This document shows positions 12,827 to 24,869 of a DNA stretch of 64,000 nt, piece after piece (the stretch's first letter is position 1; the number at the start of each line of letters is the position of its first letter). Position numbers and translations under genes: made by a program. Source of the DNA: Euleptes europaea (lineage: Eukaryota; Chordata; Lepidosauria; Squamata; Sphaerodactylidae); the NCBI RefSeq assembly GCF_029931775.1, contig NC_079328.1:8050501-8114500 (forward strand), in the 5' to 3' direction. Under the pieces are notes generated by a model that was not told the DNA's origin, did no database searches, and saw only the letters and a program-made list of their open reading frames with translations.

Positions 12827-13208
12827 TTATGCTTACATCGATTCAAAGGTCAGTTTTGAATTTCACTGGGAGGCCGTTAATCTGCAGTGAAACCTCCCAT
12901 GGGTCTGTCAGATTGGCAAAGCATCTAACTGGTCCCCAAAAGAATTGGTCATTGGCATTATCTTGTTTTACCACCTCTTGCATCCTTCAAGTGTGACAGA
13001 CTGTTGCAAAGTGTCCTATCTTCTTACATTTGTAGCATGCAGCAGTCTTTGCCCTCTATGCATGCCCTTTTCCATAGTGCATGCATCTACTGCCCTGCTT
13101 TTGGGTGCTGAAAGGTTGGTTTTTGTAGTTGTTGGTGTTTCTGAGCTTTCTGTGGCCACCTCTTCATCCCTTGGGAATTTTTTAGATAATATTGATTATT
13201 TTGCTCCC

Positions 13209-13506
13209 TCCTGGAACCTTGAGAGCCAGCATGGCATAGTGGTTAAGAACTGCAGACTCTAATCGGGAGAACTGGGTTTGATTCCCCACTCCTCCACATT
13301 AGCAGCGGACTCTGATCTGGTGAACTGGGTTCAATTCCCCACTCTTCCACCTAAAGCCTGCTGGGTGACCTTGGGCCAATCACAGAACTCTCTCAGCCCC
13401 ACCTACCTTACAAGATGCCTGTTGTGAGGAGAGGAAGGTATTGTGATTGTAAACCGCTTACAGTAGAGAAAAGCGGGGAATAAAAATCAACTCTTCTTCT
13501 TCTTTT
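13209..13506 (+). repeat. tRNA-derived SINE in Gypsy fossil
   Basis: The sequence starts GAGAGCCAGCATGGCATAGT, shows the B-box-like GGTTTGATTCC, and ends AACTCTTCTTCTTC. It is of the same family as 12531 but opposite in strand. Confidence 0.85.
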
Positions 13507-14594
13507 AAGATCCCTGGTGATAGACTTGGGCTTTTATGAGGTCTGAACTGCTAATAATTTGTATTGCATTTTCCAGGGTAAGCTTACTTTCCATCTGCAA
13601 TTTCTGGGATAAATCTAAAATGTCCACTATGAGTCTGTCCCTAATAGTGTCGTTTTCATGGCCAATGCAAAAGAGTTAAATATCTGCTCTGCTTGTGGGC
13701 CCATGGCATAAAGCAGGGATCATACCTGAATGCCTTCCTCTTCCACATTTAGTTTTGTAGAAATCCTGCAACTGGAGAAATGCGGTTTCTGGTCAGGCCA
13801 TGCTGAAGGCCCACTAAGTCAAAGGGCTCTGGTGGAGAAAACTTGCCATACGAGGCCTTGTTTCCCTTTCTTCTGTGTTCTTTGATCGATAGTGCCAGGA
13901 GGCCCTTCCCCAGGATCTGTAGGGAATGGTTCTGACTTTTGATATCATGACAGATTAGGGTTACCAGTGTAATGTTCTTCTGCCTTATTGTATTAATATT
14001 CAATCACAATAAAACAGTTGGAAGCTGAAGATTCAAAAGCAGATTGTTTTATTGGCCAATATTCGATATGCTGGTGAAAATTGCCTAAAGCGCAGAGCAA
14101 TTTCCACACACATCAAAGGATTGCAAGCATGGATATAGACTTTGATGATGGGTGGTTACAGAAACGTAATACACACGTAACACTGAACTGTTCAATAAAC
14201 TTTTTGTACGTATAAGCAATTATTTTCATATCCAATAGAAAATGCTCTTCAAGGCATTGCCTAATGGTTAATGAGGAGGCACAGCTTTACATTCCAAGAT
14301 GACATGTCTTGTCTTAAATCAAAACTCCAGGCTTAATTAAGGAAACTGCCTGTACCAAGAGGGAATGACCTCACCTAGTCAGCTGCCTGCAAACTGCTTG
14401 CTGGGTCACTCTGACCCAGGCTTCTCAGCAATGAATGTAGCTTGACCAAAGTACATGTTACCCATAATGCAAAGTGATTCTAGATCTGTACATAAGAATC
14501 TATATATGTGTGTGTGTGTGTTATGCTATGTGAATATGCATATATGTGACAGCATATATGTTTTCTCTATAAACTAAGTTAATTAGGGCACTAC

Positions 14595-14793
14595 ACCAGT
14601 TCCAGGTTGGGAAATTCCTGGACATTTAGGGGTGGAGCCTGGAAAGGGTGGAACCTGAGTGGGGTATAATGCCTTGCATTATAGAGTCCGCCTTGCAAAA
14701 CTGTCATTTTCTCCAGGGGAACTGATCTCTGCGGTCCGGAGATCAGTTGTAATCCCAGGAGATCTCCAAGCCACACCTTGAAGAAGGCAATCC
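14595..14793 (+). repeat. GGTTGCCAACTCC-type short repeat
   Basis: It shows CCAGTTCCAGGTTGGGAAAT, ATTTTCTCCAGGGGAACTG and AGATCTCCAAGCCACACC. The left end is slightly shortened. Confidence 0.7.
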
Positions 14794-14955
14794 CATGTTT
14801 GATTAACGCCAGAGACTGAAACGTTTTTTTAAATAAGTACTTATTGCAAACATATTGTGGAGAAATGCATTATAGCTCCCACAATCCTTAAAGCTGAGGA
14901 TTTGATGGTTGCCAGATGTGAATTCCAATTTAAGGTCTCACCAAAAGTGACTCCC

Positions 14956-15066
14956 GAGTATTTAAATGTACTGCACTGATGTATTGGTGTACGAGTATTT
15001 AAATGTACTGCACTGATGTATTGGTGTACGAGTATTTAAATGTACTGCACTGATGTATTGGTGTAC
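14956..15066. repeat. Tandem repeat, 37-bp unit, 3 exact copies
   Basis: The unit GAGTATTTAAATGTACTGCA onward repeats at 14956, 14993 and 15030 without a change, indicating recent expansion. Confidence 0.9.
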
Positions 15067-15176
15067 CTTGAATACACCAAGCAATTTTTTTTGGCCTTTT
15101 CCTGAAGACCATTACTTTGGGGTCTTTTCATAATTGATGTTAAGAGCCTCCTCTTTACGGTACTCACCTAGCTGAA

Positions 15177-15475
15177 GAAGAAGAAGAGTTGGTTTTTATA
15201 TGCTGACTTTCTACCACTGAAGGAAGAATCAAACTGGCTTATAATCACCTTCCCTTCCCCTCCCCACAACAGACACGCTGTGAGGTAGGTGGGGCTGAGA
15301 GTGTGTGACCAGCCCAAAGTCACCCAGCTGGCTTCATGTGTAGGAGTGGGGAAACCAACCCGGGTCTCCAGATAAGCGGCCATCCGCTGCTCATGCGGAG
15401 TGGGGAATGAAACCCGGTTTTCCAGATCAGAGTCCACCGCTCCAAACCACCGCTCTTAACCACTACACCACGCTG
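15177..15475 (-). repeat. tRNA-derived SINE, antisense
   Basis: A near full-length copy runs from AAGAAGAAGAGTTGGTTTTT to CACTACACCACGCTGGC. It is of the family at 12531. Confidence 0.85.
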
Positions 15476-15949
15476 GCATCAACCGTTTTAGTCCAACTTG
15501 AGGAGGTCAATGAGGACCATATCGCCTGCATATAATAGGACTGAGATTTTTTGCTGGCCTTTTAGAATGGCAACATAGGGAAGGAAAGGGAAGCTGCAAA
15601 CCCTGGTCCTGTCAGAGGGTAATTCCTACAAAGGCCAGGTGGTGACAGTAGGTGAACTAGTGAGAGGGATAAAAAGCCTTTCCGAGGGTGTGTGCGCATG
15701 CGGCATGTGCCACATGGAGGCCTTGGACAGCAGCTGGTACTCAGACACCTTGAAGGGCAAGACAGACCAGGGCCTGCAGGCCCGTGGGGCTGTTCTGCCA
15801 CACATACAAACAGGATAACTTTCCCTCACTGGGATCCTTTCCTGTGCTTTTCTACTCCCCCTCCCCACACACACACCTTGCAGGGACTTTTGGCTCCTTC
15901 CCTAGGCAATGTAGAGATTCACATTTCACTACAGTTAGGCTGTAGAAGT

Positions 15950-16660
15950 GTCAGACTCAGGCGTCCATCCCTAGCATCCCATAAACAGACACGCTCAGGC
16001 AGGTGATCCTAAGCAATGCTAATTTATTAGGAGCAAAAAGACAGATTAAAAGAAGCTGACTGCCTCTCACGCAGGAGAGGCTGCTAATGGGGTCTAGGCA
16101 GGTAGGTTACAGCATAAAAGCATCCTAGGCAAGAAAAGTAAAACAAAGTGAAACCACAGTGCAGGAACTACGAGATAACGGTTCCCAGAGAATCGCAGAC
16201 ATAACACGGGCACATCTGTGATAAACGGTACACAGGATTTGCAGCATGAGAACAAAACCTTGACCAGCAGCCAGAACCTGGCCTTGACAGGAAGCCAGCC
16301 TCTGGCCTGCAATTGCCAAACCCCTGCTCCAAAGGTAGCAAAGACCTGACAAGAAGGCTTTGTCAACTGGATAGAGTAATATAGAGCCCAGATTTCATGG
16401 CCAGAACAGCACAGAGCAAAACATATTTACAGTGGAATCAAACTAAATATCCAGGCCTTAGTTCTCTCTGGAGTCAAGATTTCCTTGCTTTGAGTACAAA
16501 TATGCAATATTACCAACTCACAACCACCACTAGAAGTAGTAGTAGCAGCAGCAACAACTATCAATATACATGACACTTTACAAATTAAGATTACATGAGA
16601 GGAAAACATGGGAAAGAGAAATTTGTTGTCCAAAGCAAGTCAGGTGTTATGAATATTATG
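15950..16660 (-). other. Possible LTR-like sequence, unresolved
   Basis: The stretch from GTCAGACTCAGGCGTCC has a minus-strand AATAAA near 16020 and no open frame of note. It could be an old solo LTR. No matching second copy is seen in the window, so the call is weak. Confidence 0.25.
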
Positions 16661-16664
16661 TCTG

Positions 16665-17865
16665 AAGTGTTGGATCTGTGGTGGTTCGTTCATACATGTG
16701 AAACACGGCTTGCTGAGCAGTCATGAAATGATGGCAATATATGTGTAGCTTCACAAATTGGATAAGTGAGGAAACACAAGTTTTCAGCCTAAGCATCTGT
16801 TTCAGCAAGTTTTAAGATTGTGTCAGATGTTCTACTAAGTAAATTTAGAGAGTGACCCTAAGCAGGTCTGCTCAGGTGGAGTTACTCCCCGGGCAAAGCT
16901 CTTAAGATGGCCTTGTTGGTAGATTAAATTGGATATTAGCCCAGAACCTCCATGGTCAGAGGCAATATGCTTCTGGATACCAACATGGGAAGGGCTGTTG
17001 TCTCCCTGCCCTGCTTGTGGCTTTTCTAGAGATTCCTGGTTGTTGGAATTAGGACTTAATAAAGATGCTGAACTGGATAGACCTGTGGACTGACCTTTTG
17101 TTCTTAACTAATATAATTACTCCAATGTAAGTAACCAAAAAAAACACACCCAACCCTAGTAAAATCTGAAGTAAGTGAATAAAGCAAAAATGAATTGTGC
17201 ATATTTGTAGAAATGCCATTATCTGTCAGAGAAATGGAATATTCATCAAGAGGATTTATGGTTTGGAAATGTAATTTTTATTACTTTTCTTTCATATCCT
17301 CAAGCTCTGACTTTAACTATGAGTTTAATGAGTCTCTTGGCTCTCTGCTTCCATGTGGTCTTGTAATCTCTCATTTAACCAGAACTTTTATGAAGCAAAC
17401 CAGGAGATTAATAACCAAGTGCATGTCTTGTATCATAGCCTTTCCAAATTAAATCCCCAAACCGTTCAGTGTCTCCTTCTCCTTGTCATGCAGGCAATTT
17501 TTCATGGGAAGTACTTAATTTCTTATAATAATATTGCAAGGTTTAAATATGTAGAACAAATTAACATAGTTCAGGTTGCCTCAGACAAATCCTTTTGGGT
17601 TTCAGTTTGAAATCCATTTCGCTTCCACATCTTCCCTCAGACGTTCCTTTGCCACCTAGGATCAAACTGTGTACTGAAAATGTGTCTTGTAGAGTAATAA
17701 CAATAGTTGTGTTATTATTGTTTATAACGATAATATACACAAGTATTATTTGAGGAGAAAGTTGAAGTGACAACAGAAGAGCCCTGGTGTGAAGCTGAGA
17801 CACACACGGAAGGATCAGCAAACTACTACTCTTCGGCTTTTTAAAGTATTTAGAGCCCTTCACCC
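16665..17865. other. Unassigned stretch
   Basis: AT-rich sequence with short open frames that match nothing I know. 16865-17010 holds no splice-linked frame. Confidence 0.35.
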
Positions 17866-17867
17866 TA

Positions 17868-18072
17868 CAGTTGCCAAGCTCCAGGTGGGGCCTGGAGATC
17901 TCCTGGAATTACAACTGCTCTCCATAACTGATCAGTTCACCTAGAGAAAATGGTGACCCTTGGAGGGTGGACTCTATGGCATTATAGCCTGCTGAGGTCC
18001 CTCCCCTCCCCAAACCCTGCCCTCTCCAGGCTCCAAATCACCAAGAATTTCCCAACCCAGAGTTGGCAACGC
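17868..18072 (-). repeat. GGTTGCCAACTCC-type short repeat, antisense
   Basis: AGTTGCCAAGCTCCAGGTGG at the left and CCCAACCCAGAGTTGGCAAC at the right show a near full-length antisense copy. Confidence 0.75.
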
Positions 18073-19073
18073 TATATTCACCTACATTATGTCAGTATAT
18101 TATTGCCTTACAACCAGAATCTTGTCTTGCTGAGTCTGTGGGCACTTTTGCAGATGGGGTGTGGGCACCAGCAGAAAATCGCTGCCACAGGAGGAGTGGG
18201 GGAGAACAGCACAATGGCTGCTATGGGGGAAAGATGCTATTCACACTGGGAGACAAGCATTCGCCTACAGTGGAGAACCATTGTTTCTGATCTGGCACTC
18301 CCTGAAGACCCAACAGTGATGCCTTCTTTGTTCTTCTGAAGCACCTCCAGCCACTGTGAGGTGGAGATAATCTAGGATTAGCTCTTTGCTTTGGGGAAGA
18401 AGGACTGGGTGCCCTGGCACACTGGCCACAGGCACCACGTTGGGGGATCAATGCCTTACCATGACCTTGTTATGTAACGGAATTTTTATCCCCAAATTGG
18501 AAGGGCGCTAAAGTTGAGAAACAGCAGCTTGACTCCGATCACCCAGTTAGTTCACAGTTGGGGATAGGATTGGAATGAGAGATGGTTTTATTTGTAGCTA
18601 ACAAGTGCTGTTTTTATGAGCATGCCTATTATATTGGGTGCGGTGGAACACATGCAGGATGGTGCTGCTGCAGTCGTCTTGCTTGGGGGCTTCCTAGAGG
18701 CACCTGGTTGGCCACTGTGTGAACAGACTGCTGGACTTGATGGGCCTTGGTCTGATCCAGCAGGGCTTTTCTTATGTTCTTGATCTTTCCAGATCTGGGA
18801 AACACCTTTAACTCCCAGGGGGAGCATGGGATACACTAAACTCCAAGCATGTGACATCCATCCCATGACAGGAAGAGCTATGGCTTCACTGGTGTCAAAA
18901 CCAGGATCCTGGGCAGCAGGTGAAAAGAGCCGGAGACAGGAAACCCAAGCCAAACACCAGCGGATGTGACATGGAGAGAGGAACAAGCCAAAGTCAGAGC
19001 CATGAAGAAATCCTCTTTCCCACCGAATGCCCTCCCCTCACCATCCGTCCTGCTACTTCTCTCAGCGTGTAAA

Positions 19074-19259
19074 TTAGGGTTGCCAACTCCATGGAGATTT
19101 GGGGGTGGAGCCTGGTTTGGAGAGGGGAGGGACCTCAGCAGGCTATAATGCTATAAAGTCCACCCTCCAAAGCTGCCATTTCCTCTGGGGGAAATGATCT
19201 CTGTCGTCTGGAGTTGTAATTCCAGGAGATCTTTGGGTCCTTGGAGGCTGACAACCCTA
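19074..19259 (+). repeat. GGTTGCCAACTCC-type short repeat
   Basis: AGGGTTGCCAACTCCATGGA begins and GGAGGCTGACAACCCTAA ends the copy. Confidence 0.75.
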
Positions 19260-19899
19260 ACGTGCATGTAGAGGCAGGAGCCATAGCACCATTGCACATG
19301 AGCACTAGCAGCAGGTACTCCCAAAAATCTGGAAAAGGGTGGCAGCTCTATTGGGGCTTGTTACTAAGGCTCGTGGCCACTGCAGGTCTACTGAGTGCTT
19401 CCTGATATGCCAGTTTCAAGCCCACTGCTCTGAACAAAACAACGTTATTTCCAAGCTTTTGAGCAGCTGCATAGTAAAAGACACTTGCTCAGCGGGAAGC
19501 GGTAATCCCTTGAACCCTCCGCCAAGGTCACACTCCGACTGCCCAGGTGCGGTCTGAGACCAGCATATGCCAAGAGAGGGGGGAAAGAGGCAATTTGCAT
19601 TTGAGCAGAGAGATTTTTTGTTAGCTGGCTGGCTGGCTGGCAAGTAGTGATTGTGGGATGCAAAAGGGGCATGTCTGCCTGCGCCCCTGCTTGCTTCTCA
19701 TCACTCTGCTTGTATATCGATATTTTAAAAAGAGACACACCCAGCCAGCACCCTTTCACCACAAAGACAGCAGCCCTGTAAAAATGCCTTAGAACTTGCT
19801 CAGATTCAGGAAGCAGAAAAATAATGCTTGGATGAGACACTCTGCTGGCAGGAAATTCCAGGGGAGGACAGCAGGTGCCGTCGCTGACAGAGAAAAATA

Positions 19900-20450
19900 C
19901 ATCTCCACAATGCTGGCTCACTCTTTTTAGAAATGCCGCCCAGGCTCCCGGAGCGCATGATCCACAAAGAGCGCGGTTGCTTTTCGCTAACCTTTTAACT
20001 CAGGAGCGAATTGTCACAATGTCCTTCATTATCTTTTTAAAAAAATGTCTGCATGAATATGGCTCAGCAAACACAATTAGCAGTTGTAAGCATTAATATT
20101 AGTACAACTATTAAATGCACTGCCGTGCTGAAAACCGACACTGGCGTGAAGTTGTTCATTAAAAAAGCAATTACTTTTGAAAGATGTGTGGAGCACTACC
20201 TCACCTGCTTACAAACAATGTTATGGATTAGCTAAGAGCTTCGTTCCTTCGCATCAGCAAATCCAATCCTGGTCTAAATAGAGTAGGAAAAAACCCCAGG
20301 ACGAATTGGAAATACGTGTAATCTATTTACAAACATTTATGGGCTTTTATTTCTTCTTCCCAGTGTGTTGCCAGCCATGCAAGGATCGTGCAGGGAATGT
20401 GAGGACGTCAAAGCAGCATGCAACCAACCAGATATGACTACCTGATGGCG
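19900..20450. other. Repeat-poor stretch, candidate conserved non-coding element
   Basis: No repeat family is recognised here. The composition (TGAATATGGCTCAGC, AATTAGCAGTTGTAAGC, ATTAATATTAG) resembles vertebrate conserved non-coding elements. This is a judgement by eye only. Confidence 0.3.
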
Positions 20451-21180
20451 TCACTGAGGGCAAACAAGGGTCTCCTATTGCCCTCACTGAAAATGGGGGA
20501 AGTGGCAGAAGTAAACACCTCCCCGTTGCCTTGGCAAGTGGATTGATGCTCCCCGTCTTGCTGGGCTGGTGACTTCATTACCTGTCAGCCTGGCAAAACA
20601 AGACTTTTTCACCCCAATCCAGTTCTAGTGCCCTACAAATCTTCATGATTCATCGCTACCAAGTTATGGACGTGCACTCCTATTCAGCTGCTCGCATCCA
20701 GGACCCAGGAAAGTTGGCCGCGTTGCCTTAGCAACAGTGACATGTTCCCTCTTCCTGCAGACACCAAGTCTTTTTGCAGCATTTCACAAAGGGTTGTTGG
20801 GAAGGAGAGATGATTTTCAATGATTTGTGGGGGGAAAAACAACCCCCAGTTTTGGCTTAACATTTTCCACCCAAGAGTTACATCAGCTGTAAATTGAAGC
20901 TGAACACTTGTAGCTAAAGAACTATCTGGTTAGTCCAACTCAAGACATGATACCCAGCCCTCACCTCCACAGCTTCTTGGCCTTTTATTCTGTTCTACCC
21001 TCTTCTTTTGACTTTGGGTCTCTCCTTTACTACCTTCAAGACCTCTTCAGCAATCTTCAGCATGCCCCAGAAAACTACTTGTGTCCTAAGGCCTGCATGA
21101 GGTTTTATTCCCAGCAGCCAAACTGACAATTTCCCATTCTCTCAGATAAGCTGCACTGCAAACTTTCTGAAAACTCAACC
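20450..21180. other. Unassigned stretch
   Basis: No gene and no repeat was recognised before the LINE at 21180. Confidence 0.35.
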
Positions 21181-22320
21181 TCCTAGAATGTAGACACCAG
21201 AATTTGAGATAATAATCCAGAATCTGCCCTGGTCACACTGGCTAAGTGCTTGCATGCCATGACTGGATGGTTGAGGAAAAGCTGGCAGAAATTAAATCCA
21301 TTGAAGACGGAGGTCCTGTGGTTTAGTCGGGGTGGCTTGGAGATGGGGTGCCAACTCCCAGCTCTTGACGGCGTGCAACTAACTCCTGCACCTGCCATCA
21401 AGAGGCTGGGTGTGATCCTTGATGCCTCCTTAACACTGGAGGCTCAGGTCACAGCCGTGGTCAAGGCAGCCTTTTTCCATCTTTGCTGGGCCAGGCAGTT
21501 GGTGCCCCCCACCTCACCCACCCTGATCTAGCCACAATGATCCATGCGATGGTCACCTCTAGGCTGGATTACTGTAACTCTCTCTACGTAGGGCTGCCCT
21601 TGAGACTGATCTAAAGGCTCCAGCTGGTACAAAATGCCACAGCAAGGCTCCTCACGGGGACCCCGTTGCAGGAAAATATTAAGCCAGTGCTTTGTCAACT
21701 GCACTGACTCCAGCCGGATTATCGGATCAGGTTTAAGGAGCTGGTTTTGACCTTTAACACCTTACATGGTCTGGGACTCCATACCTTCAGGACCGCCTCT
21801 CCTGGTACACCCCCCAAAGAGTGTTGCACTCTACTAATAACTTGTTGGTGGTCCCTGGCCCAAGGAGTGTGTGGTTGTCCTCGACAAGGGCCAGGGCTTT
21901 CTCGGACCTGGCCCTGGCCTGGTGGAACTCCCTTCCTAGTCACATCAGGGCCCTGCGGGACCTTAAAGAGCTCTGCAGGGCCTGCAAGACGGGAGATGTT
22001 CCACCAGGCCTACAATTGAGGGCAGCTGCAGGTTGTCATCTATGCCGGCCTCCCTACCCACCCACCCCACTCTCTCCAAAACTATGGTTATGTGGGGGCA
22101 CTGACTGCTCCATCAGGTCTCTCAGCGACTGTTATGCCCCGAATGAGCGCCGTCTTGCTGTACTTATTAATTTTTGTTATGGAGTTTTAGAATTTTAATG
22201 GAAGATATACTATGGTTTTGTTGTTTTATTGTATTTATGCTGCTCACTTGTTGTTACCCGCCCTGAGCCGGGGATTGAGGGCCGGATAGAAATAGGAATA
22301 AATAATAATAAAGAACAAAT
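21180..22320 (+). mobile_element. CR1/L2-clade LINE 3' portion
   Basis: The + strand encodes LNPLKTEVLWFSRGGLEMG and LGVILDASLTLEAQV, the C-terminal part of the reverse transcriptase. A 3' UTR with CCGCCCTGAGCCGG follows and ends in an AATAATAATA repeat. It is broken by frame changes near 21530-21750 and is 5'-truncated. Confidence 0.8.
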
Positions 22321-23109
22321 AAATAATCTGTGTCAAAATACAATTTCCAAAAGAGGCTGGAGTAGATAAGATTAGAATTCAGGTGTGGGCAAGTTGTTGT
22401 TTTTCCCCCTCCCTCAGGATCTAGGAAGTGCCCAAAGAGATCCAGCTGCTTTCTGTATTTACACCAGAGTCAGGAGCACAGCACAATTTTTGAACAGATG
22501 AGATGGACATTGACTAACAAACTATCATGTTGGATGGAGACCTCAACATGGTCCGGGTCAACTGAGGTGCATTTTTGTATACATTTTTTTCAGAATACAT
22601 ATGACAACTCTGATTTACGCATTGTTTAGGGCCCTTTTTGGTTTTGTTATATAAAATTCCAAGTTAGCCAACTGGTGTCGAAGTGTTCACCAACACAAGC
22701 ATTACACAACACAGATTGTTAAAAAGTACATGTTTTCAGCCGGGGGCCACCCCTCTCCCTTCTTTCTCCCAGGCGGCCACAAGTGCCCCTTGCCGCCAGC
22801 ACAACTTTCTCGATTCAGACATGCCTGGTGCTCTACACTAGATGCGGGGACGAGGCCTTACAATCATGGCCTGAAACATCTCTCCCCCTGATCTGTTTGT
22901 TTGTTAACATTTGTTCTGAACAACTCAAAAGCTTGCATGCTATTTGGCGTCAGTTTGGTTTGGTCCTGCTAGAAATGTCGTATGATTGGTTTGGGGACTT
23001 GGCTTTCCTCTAGTGCAGATTCTTTGCCGCAGGGACAGCATCGACTGCATCTACAGAGGATGAGGTGACTTTTGAAGGAGAAAAGGCTGCCTTTGAGAGA
23101 AGATAATTC

Positions 23110-23270
23110 ACAGTGGGTAGCCGTGTTAGTCTGTTTGCAGAAGTCAAAAAGGGCAAGAGTCCAGTAGCACCTTAAAGACTAACAAAAATATTTTCTGGTA
23201 GGGTAGGAGCTTTCTGAAGAAGTGAGTTGTGGCTCACGAAAGCTCATACTGGACTCTTGCCCTTTTTGAG
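23110..23270. mobile_element. Foldback element
   Basis: It starts GGGTAGCCGTGTTAGTCTG and holds AGTCCAGTAGCACCTTAAAG and GTGGCTCACGAAAGCTCAT, ending in ACTGGACTCTTGCCCTTTTT, the inverse of AAAAAGGGCAAGAGTCCAGT near 23148. Confidence 0.7.
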
Positions 23271-23379
23271 AGAAGAGAGAGAGGACAGCTATTTTCTAGC
23301 TCTCCATGAGCACAGCAGGCATGAGCAGAAATATAATATGGAAGCACGCAGGCATCTGTTTCTCATCTGGTACCTCCTG

Positions 23380-23381
<2 letters not shown>

Positions 23382-23412
<31 letters not shown>
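23382..23412. repeat. (CA)n microsatellite
   Basis: About 15 CA units occur in a row. Shorter CA or GT runs are at 14507-14521 and 34028-34038. Confidence 0.9.
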
Positions 23413-23414
<2 letters not shown>

Positions 23415-23504
23415 ATAAATAGACTACAGGGACCTGGAATCTTTCGGGATGTTCTAGGCCCATTCCCTGAATGTTAAGCTTTCATGTTTTTTTGGTTTTG
23501 AAGT

Positions 23505-23752
23505 CCCTAGTGCACAAGGTAAAGATGGTGGAAGTGGAAAGTGCCGTCGTCCCAGCCAACCTATAATGACCCCAGAAGGTTTTCGAGGCAAGAGACGTTC
23601 AGAGGTGGTTTGCCATTGCCTGCCTTTGTGTAGCGACCCTGGACTTTCTTGGTGGTCTCCCATCCAATACTAACCGGGACCAACCCTGCTTAGCATCTGA
23701 GATCTGATGAGATTGGGTTAGCCTGAAGCATCCAGGTCTGGGCTACCAAATG
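23505..23752 (-). repeat. 5S rRNA-derived SINE, antisense
   Basis: On the - strand it reads like 5S rRNA (CAGATCTCAGATGCTAAGC, GGTTAGTATTGGATGGGAGA) followed by a non-5S body with GGCAATGGCAAACC. It is a SINE, not a 5S gene. Confidence 0.8.
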
Positions 23753-23829
23753 TACAATAAAATTTCTCTGTAAGAAAACAGCGTACCTTCATTTTGTGAA
23801 GCTTTTATTTTACCAAAGTCCTCTAATAA

Positions 23830-24055
23830 AATAGTATAGTGGTAAAGAGCAGTAGACTCTAATCTGGAGAACCGGGTTCAATTCCCCACTCTTCCACATG
23901 AAGCCTGCTAGGTGACCTTGGGCCAGTCACAGTTCTCTCAGAACTCTCTCAGCCCATGCAGGCAGTGGCAAACCACCTCTGAATGGCTCTTGCCTTTAAA
24001 ACCCTACAGGTCGCCATAAGTCATCTGTGACTTGACAGCACACATACACAATAAA
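23830..24055 (+). repeat. tRNA-derived SINE, composite tail
   Basis: A tRNA-like head (GTATAGTGGTAAAGAGCAGT, then GGGTTCAATTCCCC) is joined to the tail CCATAAGTCATCTGTGACTTG, ending CACACATACAC. The tail differs from that of the copies above. Confidence 0.7.
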
Positions 24056-24084
24056 TTTTCATTTAAAAGAAAGATTACAGTACA

Positions 24085-24480
24085 TGTATAGCACAATCCT
24101 GATGGTGGGGGGACTGAATCGGCAAAGGAGCCAGTGTGACCCCACACCGGTGTGTCCCCATTTATCCTGGGATAAGGGGCTCTTACGCCAGCACAGGGGG
24201 CATTCACGCCAGCCCCGGGACGCCACGACACTGCACAGGGGTCTGCCACCAGCACTGCCTCCTGGCAGCATTCCAGTGGCACAAGTCCCTGCGCTGGCAT
24301 CCTGGAAGGCATTCCCTGGGGTGGGGGGGAAGAGCTGCCTTTAGGCAGCACCCCAATCCCTTTCGGCCTGGGGATGCCCCCTTGAGTTGCAGCGCTGCTG
24401 TGCCACCTTTCTTGGTGGCGTAGTGTTGCTGTTTTCTATGGGGGCATTTCCCCCATTTTACATAGATTTTACTTTATCTT
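24085..24480 (-). repeat. GC-rich interspersed repeat, antisense copy
   Basis: The reverse complement aligns by eye along most of its length with 46920-47290, sharing GGGGGAAATGCCCC-like, TAAAGGCAGCTC, and GATAA-GGGG-type segments. The family is not recognised. It could be a non-autonomous DNA transposon. Confidence 0.6.
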
Positions 24481-24869
24481 CAGCAGCTGGAAAGTCTCTG
24501 TAGAGGCGCTGTGTGGCCGCACCACTCCTGGCCGTTGCACATCCACCCCCCCCCCTTCAGCAATGGGCTGCCCGTTAAGGCTTCTGGTGTTTCACACTAA
24601 CGTATTGGTCCCATATGTTTTAGCCTCCCGACACATGATTCCTAAGCTTTGGGCTTGTTCTTTGGCACACACTTTAAGAGATCTTTCTTCAGGAATCCTG
24701 TTTGTTCATATGTCGATATATAATTAAATTAAATTGAAAGGAGGATGCACAGGGTGGAGGAAGGAATATACTTCATATTAAGTGCACAAAAGAATCCAAG
24801 GGCACAGACAACATTGTCTCTTCAGTAAGACATAATCGAAATACTCCCAGAAAGTTCAGATACCGGAAG

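Larger units (their letters stand above)
11850..13965 (-). mobile_element. Ty3/Gypsy LTR-retrotransposon fossil, antisense
   Basis: Read on the - strand, the parts are a gag-like region (about 13500-13970), a nucleocapsid and protease-like region (about 12830-13210) and the start of reverse transcriptase (about 11850-12380, with PVPKNDHTVHICVDLKQLNK). It is a different family from the copy at 25780. Two tRNA-SINEs (12531-12826 and 13209-13506) have inserted into it. It is broken, with many breaks, and looks older than the copy at 25780. Confidence 0.75.
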
